Position numbers and translations under genes: made by a program. From Treponema sp. UBA4267 (lineage in GTDB: Bacteria; Spirochaetota; Spirochaetia; Treponematales; Treponemataceae), in contig DGWD01000031.1 of NCBI GenBank assembly GCA_002395155.1, positions 25,115 to 89,114 on the forward strand: 64,000 nt of DNA. The letters run 5' to 3'. Position 1 is the first letter of the stretch; each line of letters begins with the position of its first letter. This document shows, piece after piece, positions 15,646 to 24,098 of the stretch. The notes under the pieces are model-generated. The model was not told the origin of the DNA. It ran no database searches and worked only from the letters and a program-made list of their open reading frames with translations.

Positions 15646-16761
15646 TTAATTTGCATTAATAAAATCAATTTTTGTTTTATAAATTGCAGAAACTTTTTCG
15701 CAGCGTTTGCGAGTAATTTCTGCAATTCCATTTTCATCTTTTTGAACAAGGAGGCAGCGGCGATTTCCACTGTCTTCTTTGTTTAAAAGGCAAACTGCTT
15801 CAAAAGTTGTGCCACTACCAGCAAAAAAATCTATTATTACAGCGTCAGAAGGCATCTGGCTAATTTTTATAAGATGTGAAATTAAATCAACTGGTTTTGG
15901 ATTTTCAAAAAGACCTTTCTGCCCCAAAAGTTTATCCAAATGATTTTGAGCGGAACGGGTCGACTCAACATCTTCAATTATATTTCTTGGAATAACTGAT
16001 GTTTCTGTATCATTAAAAATCTTTTTTCTTGGCACACCATCAAAGGCAGGTTCAGTTCCCCAATAAATCCTATTATCCTTTATCAACTCTTGCATTTCTT
16101 CATAATCCACTTGCCACTGGCGGGTCCAAACTTTTCCAGAAGGCGAAGTAATTGAATAATAATTATGATGATGAGGGTTTGATCTTTTTTCGCTAAAAGA
16201 AATACTTCCGCTAAACCAATTTCCTCTTGGGTCTTTATCTGCATTTGTTTTAGCCCAATCTGAATATTCCACTTCCCTAAAGGCCCTGAGTTGACTTTTA
16301 TTCTTTGCATAACACAGGGTATGTTGTTGCAAAGTTCTAGACCACTTATCCTTTTTACCCTTCCCATGCAGCCACATAAAATCGTTGATAAAGTTTTCGA
16401 CCCCAAAAATCTGATCGCATAAAAGTTTTAATACATACAACTCGCTTTGATCTATTGCAATGTAAATACAGGCAGAATCTTTCATCATTTCTTTAGCAAG
16501 AATCAACCTCTTATTCATAAAACTAAGCCAGACATCTTCAGAAAATCTATCGTTATAAACAAATTCTTTGCCTGTGTTGTAAGGGGGATCAATATAGATT
16601 AAGTCTACCTTTAAGCCTTTTTCCAAAAGTTTTTTCAAAACTGGATAATTATCTCCCTTAATCAGAGTGTGACCAAAACAATCAGATGAAAAAGAAAAAT
16701 CTGATATAGAGCTGGATTCATTTTCGGTAGAAGAAGTATCCCAAGAAAGCTTTACAGGCAT
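15646..16761 (-). CDS. Orphan beta-class N6-adenine/N4-cytosine DNA methyltransferase
   Basis: DNA methyltransferases of this class transfer a methyl group from S-adenosylmethionine to an exocyclic base amine. Motif order is that of the beta group: GDNYPVLKKLL, then motif IV DPPY at 58-61, a target-recognition segment in the middle, and the SAM-binding motif FAGSGTT at 313-319. It resembles type III Mod subunits but is short (371 residues against 600 or more). No restriction subunit is adjacent; neighbours are DUF1015 and purH. Roles in regulation or a relic of a restriction system are both possible. The recognition sequence cannot be predicted. Confidence 0.88.
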   Translation of the reverse strand: MPVKLSWDTSSTENESSSISDFSFSSDCFGHTLIKGDNYPVLKKLLEKGLKVDLIYIDPPYNTGKEFVYNDRFSEDVWLSFMNKRLILAKEMMKDSACIYIAIDQSELYVLKLLCDQIFGVENFINDFMWLHGKGKKDKWSRTLQQHTLCYAKNKSQLRAFREVEYSDWAKTNADKDPRGNWFSGSISFSEKRSNPHHHNYYSITSPSGKVWTRQWQVDYEEMQELIKDNRIYWGTEPAFDGVPRKKIFNDTETSVIPRNIIEDVESTRSAQNHLDKLLGQKGLFENPKPVDLISHLIKISQMPSDAVIIDFFAGSGTTFEAVCLLNKEDSGNRRCLLVQKDENGIAEITRKRCEKVSAIYKTKIDFINAN

Positions 16762-16825
16762 TTTAAAACTCCAAAATTTTTTCTATATTTTATCAAAGAC
16801 AATTTAACAGTGTCAATTTTGCAGG

Positions 16826-16860
16826 TTAAAACAAAAAGAGGCCACAAAAAAGCGGCCTCC
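16826..16860 (-). terminator. Terminator downstream of the purH region
   Basis: On the minus strand a GC-rich stem GAGGCC/GGCCTC (16859-16838) is followed by TTTTTGTTTT. It ends transcription after purH and its duplicated tail. The stem also lies upstream of the methyltransferase start. Confidence 0.75.
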
Positions 16861-16881
16861 TTTATACAAGCAAAACTATTA

Positions 16882-16933
16882 GTCGCTCGCTTGCGCGAGC
16901 TTACCGAGTTTTTGCAATAGCAAAAACTCGCAT
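16882..16933. repeat. 52-bp twin-hairpin repeat, distal copy
   Basis: Two adjacent perfect stem-loops: GCTCGC/GCGAGC around TTGC, then CGAGTTTTTGC/GCAAAAACTCG around AATA. The whole 52 bp is identical to 16976-17027. The layout (a GC-rich stem beside an AT-richer stem) matches the unrelated 77-bp family in this window. Confidence 0.9.
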
Positions 16934-16936
16934 GTC

Positions 16937-16975
16937 TTAATGATGGAACAAACGTATACCGTTAAACGCCATAAC
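16937..16975 (-). pseudogene. Duplicated 3' tail of purH (13 codons)
   Basis: Read on the minus strand this encodes VMAFNGIRLFHH and a TAA stop, the same peptide as the last 12 residues of the intact purH at 17031-17069. The two 39-base copies differ at six positions, all synonymous third bases. It has no start and is a remnant, not a gene. Conserved protein with diverged codons indicates descent from another purH allele, not a recent tandem copy. Confidence 0.88.
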
Positions 16976-17027
16976 GTCGCTCGCTTGCGCGAGCTTACCG
17001 AGTTTTTGCAATAGCAAAAACTCGCAT
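16976..17027. repeat. 52-bp twin-hairpin repeat, purH-proximal copy
   Basis: Identical in all 52 bases to 16882-16933 and placed 3 bases after the intact purH stop. The repeat plus the adjoining purH tail thus occur twice in tandem. On the purH strand the AT-richer stem is read first, followed by the GC-rich stem. Confidence 0.9.
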
Positions 17028-17030
17028 CTA

Positions 17031-18206
17031 TTAATGATGAAACAATCGTATACCATTGAATGCCATAACCATGCCATAATCATCTGCAGCCTTAATTACA
17101 AGGTCATCGCGAACAGATCCGCCTGGCTGAACAACACAAGTTACACCAGACTTTCTTGCTCTTTCGATGTTATCACCAAATGGGAAGAAGGCATCTGAAC
17201 CAACTGCAACATTTGTATTTTTTGCAATCCATTCTGCTTTTTCTTCGCGTGTGAAAACTTCTGGTTTTACCTTAAAGAAGTTCTGCCATTTACCTTCAGC
17301 AAGAACATCCATGTATTCTTCACCAATGTAAACATCAATTGTATTATCGCGGTCAGCACGTTTAATTCCGTCTACAAACTGTAAACCAAGAACTTTTGGA
17401 GACTGACGGAGCCACCAGTTATCAGCCTTCTGACCTGCAAGACGAGTACAATGTACACGTGACTGCTGACCTGCACCAATTCCAATTGCCTGTCCGTCTT
17501 TTACAAAACAAACTGAGTTTGACTGAGTGTATTTAAGAACAATCAAAGAAATTACAAGATTACGTTTATCTTCTTCAGACAAGTTCTTGTTTTTAGTAAC
17601 AATGTTTGATAAAGCTGATTTTTCATCAATTTTAAGGAAGTTGTGTCCCTGTTCAAATGTAACACCAAATACCTGTTTTCTCTCCAGCTCTGGAGGAACA
17701 TAATTTGGATCAATCTGAATAACACAATAGTTGCCATTTTTCTTAGCTTTTAAGATTTCAAGAGCTTTTTCAGAATAACCAGGTGCAATAATACCGTCAG
17801 AAACTTCTTTCTTAATCAAAAGAGCAGTTGCTTCATCACATTCATCTGAAAGAGAAATAAAATCACCAAAAGAAGACATTCGGTCTGCACCACGTGCACG
17901 TGCGTAGGCACAAGCGAGTGGTGTAAGTTCTACATTGTCAGTAAAATAGATCTTCTTAAGTGTATCTGAAAGAGGAAGTCCAACAGCTGCTCCAGCAGGG
18001 CTTACATGCTTAAAAGAAGTTGCTGCAGGAAGTCCTGTTGCTTCTTTCAATTCCTTTACAAGCTGCCAGCCGTTTAAAGCATCCAAAAGGTTGATATATC
18101 CTGGTCTACCGTTTACAACTGTAATTGGAAGATCGCCATTTTCTACGAAAACCTTTGCAGGTTTCTGATTTGGATTACATCCGTATTTTAATTCAAGTTC
18201 TTTCAT
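17031..18206 (-). CDS. purH: AICAR formyltransferase (PurH transformylase domain only)
   Basis: This enzyme formylates AICAR with 10-formyl-THF, the penultimate step of IMP synthesis. The 391-residue product starts MKELELKYGCNPNQKPAKVF and has SFKHVSPAGAAVG, RMSSFGDFISLS and VGSDAFFPFGDN, all of the transformylase domain. The IMP cyclohydrolase (MGS-like) domain of normal 510-residue PurH is absent. A separate PurO-type cyclohydrolase is encoded at 25231-25950 and would complete the pathway. The start follows a promoter with only six bases between -10 and ATG and no ribosome-binding site, so a leaderless message is expected. The 3' end is flanked by a duplicated tail and hairpin repeats. Confidence 0.93.
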   Translation of the reverse strand: MKELELKYGCNPNQKPAKVFVENGDLPITVVNGRPGYINLLDALNGWQLVKELKEATGLPAATSFKHVSPAGAAVGLPLSDTLKKIYFTDNVELTPLACAYARARGADRMSSFGDFISLSDECDEATALLIKKEVSDGIIAPGYSEKALEILKAKKNGNYCVIQIDPNYVPPELERKQVFGVTFEQGHNFLKIDEKSALSNIVTKNKNLSEEDKRNLVISLIVLKYTQSNSVCFVKDGQAIGIGAGQQSRVHCTRLAGQKADNWWLRQSPKVLGLQFVDGIKRADRDNTIDVYIGEEYMDVLAEGKWQNFFKVKPEVFTREEKAEWIAKNTNVAVGSDAFFPFGDNIERARKSGVTCVVQPGGSVRDDLVIKAADDYGMVMAFNGIRLFHH

Positions 18207-18212
18207 AGAGGT

Positions 18213-18241
18213 ATAATAGTAAAAAATAATAAATTCTTCAA
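18213..18241 (-). promoter_or_regulatory. purH promoter, -10 abutting the start codon
   Basis: Minus strand TTGAAG (18241-18236), 17-base spacer, TATTAT (18218-18213), then six bases to the ATG at 18206. Transcription would start on or next to the A of ATG. Confidence 0.6.
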
Positions 18242-18261
18242 TTCTGTTTAAAAAATATTAA

Positions 18262-18900
18262 TTATTGATTAATTGTTCCTGAATTAGAGGAATCTCCGGC
18301 TTCTATCTTCTTAAAAATTCGTTTTGCAATTCCACTGATTGTATAAATTATAAATTCTGGTCCAATAAGGAAACCTGCAACAAGTGTATATCTGTTCCAG
18401 CAAATAATAGCAATTTCAAGTCCAACAAGAAAAACTAGTAAAACAGTTTTCCAAAAATAAATAAGGGTAATACCCAAGGAATTTTTTATAATATTTTTTA
18501 AAGTGTTATCATAACGTGCTATCATTGGATAGGTGTAAATATTAAAAACAATTACCAGGGCTGTAAAAATAATGGCTCCTAGAATTACAAGGAAGTTTAT
18601 TTCTTCTGCCTTTATCACAATCTGCCAAATAAGATAGCAGGCATAAACACAAGGAGCTGTAATAAGCCACATTAAAGTTCCCTGTTTAAAATTTTCCTTA
18701 AAAGCCTTTACAAATTGACGTCCAACATATCCTTCTTCTTCATCTACCATTTTTAAGGTAACAGAAAAGGCTGCACATGTAGAAGCACCTATTGTGATAA
18801 TTGGAATACTAAATACAAGCCATAAAAAATTAAGCCAAAGAACATCAAAGGCTCTGGTCATAAATTTTACAAATCCACTATTTTGACTAAACATTCCCAT
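18262..18900 (-). CDS. DUF624 (YesL-like) membrane protein
   Basis: About five hydrophobic helices and the N-terminal pattern FVKFMTRAFDVLWLNFLWLV, then FSIPIITIGASTCA, match the YesL/DUF624 family. These proteins occur next to LplABC-type sugar ABC genes, as here, and are thought to assist them; the function is not established. The open frame begins at 18936, but that part overlaps the terminator of the ABC operon, so an ATG at 18900 (or 18894) is more likely. It is the gene just downstream of the solute-binding protein. Confidence 0.75.
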   Translation of the reverse strand: MGMFSQNSGFVKFMTRAFDVLWLNFLWLVFSIPIITIGASTCAAFSVTLKMVDEEEGYVGRQFVKAFKENFKQGTLMWLITAPCVYACYLIWQIVIKAEEINFLVILGAIIFTALVIVFNIYTYPMIARYDNTLKNIIKNSLGITLIYFWKTVLLVFLVGLEIAIICWNRYTLVAGFLIGPEFIIYTISGIAKRIFKKIEAGDSSNSGTINQ

Positions 18901-18919
18901 AATTAAATAATAATAAAAA

Positions 18920-18958
18920 TAAAGGGGATGTAGCAACCTAAATTACCACATCCCCTTT
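18920..18958 (-). terminator. Terminator of the sugar ABC operon
   Basis: An 11-pair stem AAAGGGGATGT/ACATCCCCTTT with a 16-base loop is followed on the minus strand by ATTTTTATTATTATTT. It lies between the solute-binding-protein gene and the DUF624 gene and may act as a partial terminator that lowers DUF624 expression. Confidence 0.8.
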
Positions 18959-19002
18959 GTAAATATTTACTAAATCAAAGTATTAAACTTATGATCTACC
19001 AA

Positions 19003-20766
19003 TTATTTATCTGCACTTCTTGCCTGTTTTTCAGCAGCAGCACGTTTTTCAGCCTGTTTGAGTGAGTGAGCGATACATTCATCATAACCGTAAGATTTAC
19101 AATTCTTAATCATGTTATTTACGATGTTTTCGTATTCTGCATCGTTCTTAGCATAGATAGCATTCCATGTTTCATTCTTGAGGCATTCTGTTACCTGATT
19201 CCATTTCATTGAAAGGTCATCTGGAACACCAGCACCTGTATACAATGAACCTGGACTTACACGGTAATTTGTCTTCTGCATATAGCGGTTTGGAGTTTCT
19301 GCACCAGACCAGTCACGCCATGCCTGTTCAATTTCTGACTGAGCAGGAGTCTGTTCTGAAGCCCATGAAGTCTTGTTGTATGTTTCGTCTGTTGTAAGTG
19401 GGTTGTGAGAATCTTTACACCATGTTGTGTTGTTGATCTGGAAAGCACCATCGTGGAATGAACCCTTGAATGGAGCAGGCATTTCTGTGTTGTTCTGATC
19501 CTGCTGAGCTTTCTTACCAATTTCTGTAAAGTATGTCTTTCCATCTTTGATATCCCAACAATATCCACGAGGACCGTATTCAATTGTCATATATCCTTCT
19601 GGAGTTGAGAACCAGTTGATGATTGCAAGACAAAGTTCTGGATAAGCTGTTTTTGAACCAACTGTCCAAACACGGTTTCCACCATATACGCTCTGTCCAT
19701 AAACGATTGGACGAGCATCTTTTGGTGTAACTGGGTACATAGCTTTTCCCTGTTCCTTAACGTGTGTATCACTGTTGTAAGAACCAGAAGCCATCCAGTT
19801 GAATATGTTCCAGAATGCTGTACCGTTCTGATAGTCTTCTGACATACCATTGTATTTCTGTGTCATTGAGTCAGGATCTACAAGACCTTTCTGATTCAAT
19901 TTGTTCAAGAATTTCAAACAGTAGAGATATGGACCATCTTTGTCGAGTGCATCATAGAATTTACCTGTATCTGGATCGAAGAGACCGATATCAAATTCAT
20001 CATATCCGAAGTAAGCTGTTGCAAGAGATTTAACATACATAACCATGTTTCCATCCCAGTCGTTGAACAAAGAAACACCATATGTTGGGTTACCATTGTC
20101 ATCTGTTGGACAAACTTCCTTCATCTTAGCAAGAACATCAACCATATCATAAAGAGTATTGATTTCTGGCTTACCAATTTTTTCATAAAGATCGAAACGA
20201 AGATCCCATGTATAGAAGAATTCCTGAATATCTTTTGCAGATGCAGAAACGTTGAATCCGTATCCGTGGAGTTTCTTGTCTGGAGAATCCATGAATTTGT
20301 TCTTCTGAAGAGCAAGTTTCATGTTATTGTTGATATATGGTGCCCATTTCTGGATCATATTATCTTCTTCCCAGTCAAGAAGCATTCCTTTTTTACAAGC
20401 TGAAGAATATTTATCTGTATTATCACCCCAAACGATGATATCACCAAGGTTTCCAGCTTCCATACGTGTCTGATAAGCACCACCAGTTTCTGGAATGATG
20501 TTGATTTTTACATTGAACTTAGCAAGCATCAAATCTGCAAACCAACCAGTCTGTAAACCAGAATAGTTAGCCAACTGAGAATAAACATCAAGTGTTACAG
20601 TTTCTTTTGGACGAATCTTTTTGATGTTTCCTTCTTCACCTGAAGCTGTTGAAAGTGCGATTGAGTCAATACCGTTTGATTCTGCTGAACTTCCACCACA
20701 ACTAATAAATGTTGCTGAAAGCAATGCTGCTGCTCCCAACAAAGCAATTAATTTACAGTGTTTCAT
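19003..20766 (-). CDS. Sugar ABC transporter solute-binding lipoprotein (LplA-like)
   Basis: The signal peptide ends at ATFISC (Cys23), so the mature 565-residue protein is a lipoprotein. After a Gly/Ser linker it has the large bilobal fold of family-1 carbohydrate-binding proteins (WFADLMLAKFNVKINIIPET, then FWNIFNWMASGSYNSD and AYPELCLAIINWFSTPEGY). It is the LplA/YtcQ type that pairs with two permeases, both encoded upstream. A longer gap with hairpins precedes it, a common way to raise expression of the binding protein. The ligand is unknown; oligosaccharide is likely. No ATPase is encoded nearby, so a shared MsmX-type ATPase is probable. Confidence 0.88.
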   Translation of the reverse strand: MKHCKLIALLGAAALLSATFISCGGSSAESNGIDSIALSTASGEEGNIKKIRPKETVTLDVYSQLANYSGLQTGWFADLMLAKFNVKINIIPETGGAYQTRMEAGNLGDIIVWGDNTDKYSSACKKGMLLDWEEDNMIQKWAPYINNNMKLALQKNKFMDSPDKKLHGYGFNVSASAKDIQEFFYTWDLRFDLYEKIGKPEINTLYDMVDVLAKMKEVCPTDDNGNPTYGVSLFNDWDGNMVMYVKSLATAYFGYDEFDIGLFDPDTGKFYDALDKDGPYLYCLKFLNKLNQKGLVDPDSMTQKYNGMSEDYQNGTAFWNIFNWMASGSYNSDTHVKEQGKAMYPVTPKDARPIVYGQSVYGGNRVWTVGSKTAYPELCLAIINWFSTPEGYMTIEYGPRGYCWDIKDGKTYFTEIGKKAQQDQNNTEMPAPFKGSFHDGAFQINNTTWCKDSHNPLTTDETYNKTSWASEQTPAQSEIEQAWRDWSGAETPNRYMQKTNYRVSPGSLYTGAGVPDDLSMKWNQVTECLKNETWNAIYAKNDAEYENIVNNMIKNCKSYGYDECIAHSLKQAEKRAAAEKQARSADK

Positions 20767-20803
20767 TTTTCCTCCTCTAGATTTATGAAACCTTATTAAA
20801 TAA

Positions 20804-20872
20804 TTATAACTTAGTTTTTTGTTATAACTTTATAAAAAGTAAAATCCAGAAAAGAAAAATATCCCTTCTGGA
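20804..20872 (-). other. Intercistronic hairpins before the binding-protein gene
   Basis: TTATAAC/GTTATAA (20804-20827) and TCCAGAA/TTCTGGA (20845-20872) form two stem-loops in the gap between the second permease and the solute-binding protein. They may protect the downstream message or act as processing sites, consistent with the need for excess binding protein. Confidence 0.45.
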
Positions 20873-20883
20873 ATCCACCATTA

Positions 20884-21786
20884 TTAACCTTTTACAGCTC
20901 CCAGCATGATACCTTTTACAAAGTATTTCTGCATGAATGGGTATACACACAAAACTGGAATAGCAGTAACCATAGCTACGGTGTACTGGATTGATTTTGT
21001 GTTCAACATTTCCTGACGCTGAGCTTCAGACAAACCAGTAGTAGAAGTACCCATTGAAGCAGCCAGGTTAGATGACTGAGTAAGATAAATGTAAAGTCTT
21101 TCCTGTAATGTCTTTAACTGTGGTGCACCAGACATCAAAACAAGGGAATCCTGGAAAGAGTTCCAGTGTCCAACTGCACACCAGATAGCGATTGTTGCAA
21201 GAATAGGCTTACTAAGTGGCCAGATAATCTTTAAGAAGATGATGAAATAAGAAGCTCCATCAATCTGGGCACTTTCTTCAAGTTCTGCAGGAATTGATTC
21301 AATATAAGTTTTAACCATGATAATGTTGTAAACACTTACAAGACCTGGAATGATATATCCAAAGAAGTTATTTGTAAGACCAAGCATCTGCATTGTTGTA
21401 AACCAAGGAATAAGACCTGCACTAAAATACATAGTAATAATCATAAAACGGTAAGCTAATTTTCTATGCCACATTTCACGTTTTGTTACCAGGTATCCTA
21501 CAAATCCAGATACTGCTGTAGATGTTGCAGTACCAATAAGTGTTCTGGCAAGAGTAACAATAAATGAAGTTCCCAAACCATGAACATTACGCAAGTTGTA
21601 ATAGTTCTTCAGCTGGAATCCACGTGGATAGAAATTTATCAAACCTTTTGCAACCATTCCGTTATCAGAAATTGTATTTATCAAAAGATAATAGAATGGA
21701 AATACACAAATAATTGTGAACAAAATAAAAAATGTATAGTTGAAAATATTAAAAACTATATCATTAACAGAACGTCTTTCTACCAT
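20884..21786 (-). CDS. Sugar ABC transporter permease (LplC/YtcP-like)
   Basis: Six predicted membrane segments and the permease EAA loop ESAQIDGASYFIIFLKIIWP identify a carbohydrate ABC transporter inner-membrane subunit. It starts RRSVNDIVFNIFNYTFFILF, and the terminal YFVKGIMLGAVKG is the common end of LplC-type permeases. It lies 13 bases after the larger permease gene and before the binding protein, the order of LplB-LplC-LplA cassettes. Confidence 0.93.
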   Translation of the reverse strand: MVERRSVNDIVFNIFNYTFFILFTIICVFPFYYLLINTISDNGMVAKGLINFYPRGFQLKNYYNLRNVHGLGTSFIVTLARTLIGTATSTAVSGFVGYLVTKREMWHRKLAYRFMIITMYFSAGLIPWFTTMQMLGLTNNFFGYIIPGLVSVYNIIMVKTYIESIPAELEESAQIDGASYFIIFLKIIWPLSKPILATIAIWCAVGHWNSFQDSLVLMSGAPQLKTLQERLYIYLTQSSNLAASMGTSTTGLSEAQRQEMLNTKSIQYTVAMVTAIPVLCVYPFMQKYFVKGIMLGAVKG

Positions 21787-21799
21787 TTTTTACTTCCTC

Positions 21800-24007
21800 C
21801 TAGAATATTGAAGAACCACGAATCAGTTTTGAAACTCTGTTTGTGATGAACAGAAGCACAACGCTGACGAGAGACTTAAACATTGAAACTACAGTTGAGA
21901 ATGGAATATTGTTGCTTGAACCTTGTCCAAAACTTAACTGATATACATAAAGATCAAGTACTTCGATTGGATTCTTATTTGTAGGATTCTTGAATACCAG
22001 GTACTGATCCATACCGTTACTCAAAATGTTAGATACAGAAAGAATCAAAAGAACAATGTATGTTGGGAACAATTCTGGAAGTGTGATATGCCACATCTTC
22101 TGGAAACGTCCAGCTCCATCTACAGTTGCAGCTTCGTACAACTGCTGGTCAATTCCTGAAATAGCTGCGATATACATAATTGCAGACCATCCAAGTCCTT
22201 TCCAAGTTCCCCAGAGCCACATCTTAACCCAGATAAAGCTGTCGCCCATCAACATATTCTTTCCTCTTTCCCATAAGCCACTGTTTACCATCAAACTTGA
22301 AATAAATCCTTCTGTACCAAAGATACAGAAAGCAATTGCATAAACAAGTACCCAGGAAATAAAGTTTGGAATAGTTGTTAATGTCTGTATAATTTTCTTA
22401 GAAGTCTGGTTCTTAATTTCCGAAAGGAAGATTGCGAAAACCATTGGGAGCCAGCTTGTTGCAATACCAAGTCCACTCATTGCAAGTGTGTTTCTTAATA
22501 CACGGATGATATCGTTACGAGTTGCGGCATTTTCGAACGGAGCTTTGAACCACTTCCAGCCAACCCAGGCATCCATAGAAAGTGTATCACCAGCATTGTA
22601 ATCAAAGAAGGCATAACGCCATCCCCAAAGTGGAAGATAAGCAAAAATGAATACCAGAATAAGGAATGGAAGAATCATCAGGAAAAGCTGTAAAGGAGCT
22701 TCAATTGCTGGTTTTTCATCTTTTTCTGGAGCAGGAGTTTTAATATATGAAATTACTGCACAAATACAAATTAAAGCAAGAAGAATACAGTACATTGGCA
22801 CTGTTGAAGGTTCAAGCGGTTCAATACGCTCTACATTTTCACTTGAAGTAATAAGATTATATGCATGAACAATTCCAAACATACTTACAAAAGAAAGAGC
22901 ACTTCCTGCAAAAATTGAAATATGTGCATAACGTTTAAGTTTATTGTTACCAACAGAGATACAAGAACCAACACCACAAGCAAGAATACCAAGACAAGCA
23001 AGTAAACTTGAAAAATATGCAATTCTCATTACAGATGAAGGAAGCCATCCGCGAACAAGAATGCGTTCCATATTTCTTACATAAGTTCCATAAGAGAAAC
23101 CAGATGTAAACAAAGAAACGTTACGGCTGATATTCAAAGAAATACGGGCTGGGTTTGCACCTGGAATAAAAAGCAGAATAAACAAAAGAAGAGCCAGAAG
23201 ACGGTATGTAATCTGGAAAGGAGTAGCTTTCAATTCAGATTTCTGTCCTTCAGGAGCTTTTTCTATAACAAATAAAGCCAACGCAAGAGCAAAAGTAATA
23301 ATACTGAATGAAATAAAGCCTGCGATTCCTGCAGGAGGAATAGGACTTACTTCCAGAGAATCAAGGCTGCCTGCAAGTAAATCATAAGCATAACCATAAG
23401 GAATCATACTTAAACTTACTAAAACAGCACCTGCACAAATTACAAGATAACCAATTTTTCTGATTTTATTTGTACCACATGATAAGTAAAGACCAATAAC
23501 ACAAATAAGAATTGCTGCCAAAGTGAAAATACTATATTTATGAGCTTTTTCTACAGCATTAGCAATTTGAGAATGTGCTGCTTTGAATGCGGCCCATTCC
23601 TTCTTATAGCTGCGAACTTTTATTTTACCAGACGCAGTTTCTTCTTCATCATCGTCATCCAATCCACCAGCCATATCATAGGCAGAAGTATCTGCTACCA
23701 TGGCGGCGAAGTTTGAATAATAATCATCAAAAGAATCACCAGAAGTTTCGGCAAGATTTTCAAGTTCAGAATTAGAACTTTCTGCCTTTTTAGCATTCTG
23801 TAAGGCAACTAAATCAGAGGTATATCCCTTGAAATACAAAGCAGATTTCACCAGAGAAACATTTGTATTCATGACCTTAGAAATTCTAGCTGGATTCATT
23901 CGCCCAATGAACATAAATACAAAAAGTAATATCAGAGTCAATTTCGATGCATAACTCAGAATTGTAGTAAGAATCGATTTGACATCATTTTTTTTGTCTT
24001 CCAACAT
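21800..24007 (-). CDS. LplB-type permease fused to a duplicated N-terminal membrane module
   Basis: Residues 436-735 are an LplB/YteP-type sugar permease, with the EAA loop YEAATVDGAGRFQKMWHITL and a normal length of about 300. The first 430 residues are extra. They contain two copies of a membrane module: copy 1 at about 22-252 and copy 2 at about 267-425. Each begins LLF-x4-FI-x2-x-NPARIS followed by NVSL, then carries a helix, a short N-K-[IL]-[RK] loop, a helix with CAGA or FAGS, and Y-x-Y-[DN]-L. Copy 1 holds a charged insert of about 90 residues including LDDDDEEE. The function of the modules is unknown; a sensory or assembly role is inference. It is the first gene of the ABC operon. 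Confidence 0.85.
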   Translation of the reverse strand: MLEDKKNDVKSILTTILSYASKLTLILLFVFMFIGRMNPARISKVMNTNVSLVKSALYFKGYTSDLVALQNAKKAESSNSELENLAETSGDSFDDYYSNFAAMVADTSAYDMAGGLDDDDEEETASGKIKVRSYKKEWAAFKAAHSQIANAVEKAHKYSIFTLAAILICVIGLYLSCGTNKIRKIGYLVICAGAVLVSLSMIPYGYAYDLLAGSLDSLEVSPIPPAGIAGFISFSIITFALALALFVIEKAPEGQKSELKATPFQITYRLLALLLFILLFIPGANPARISLNISRNVSLFTSGFSYGTYVRNMERILVRGWLPSSVMRIAYFSSLLACLGILACGVGSCISVGNNKLKRYAHISIFAGSALSFVSMFGIVHAYNLITSSENVERIEPLEPSTVPMYCILLALICICAVISYIKTPAPEKDEKPAIEAPLQLFLMILPFLILVFIFAYLPLWGWRYAFFDYNAGDTLSMDAWVGWKWFKAPFENAATRNDIIRVLRNTLAMSGLGIATSWLPMVFAIFLSEIKNQTSKKIIQTLTTIPNFISWVLVYAIAFCIFGTEGFISSLMVNSGLWERGKNMLMGDSFIWVKMWLWGTWKGLGWSAIMYIAAISGIDQQLYEAATVDGAGRFQKMWHITLPELFPTYIVLLILSVSNILSNGMDQYLVFKNPTNKNPIEVLDLYVYQLSFGQGSSNNIPFSTVVSMFKSLVSVVLLFITNRVSKLIRGSSIF

Positions 24008-24058
24008 ATTCAGACTTTTACTCCATTATAATAATTTAAATGTATTATAAGTCTGAAT
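24008..24058. promoter_or_regulatory. Inverted repeat bracketing the ABC operon promoter
   Basis: ATTCAGACTT (24008-24017) touches the start codon of the fused permease and is mirrored exactly by AAGTCTGAAT at 24049-24058. Two TATAAT boxes for minus-strand transcription lie between or beside the arms (24049-24044 and 24030-24025). The arrangement suits an operator that would mask promoter and start codon, or an mRNA hairpin covering the ribosome-binding site. Confidence 0.55.
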
Positions 24059-24098
24059 GTATAAAAAAAATCCTAAATAGAGGTTAGTTTTTTAGACA

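Noticed and set aside
17031..18206. Truncated purH pseudogene
   Set aside because: The AICAR formyltransferase domain is complete, and a PurO-type cyclohydrolase supplies the missing activity.
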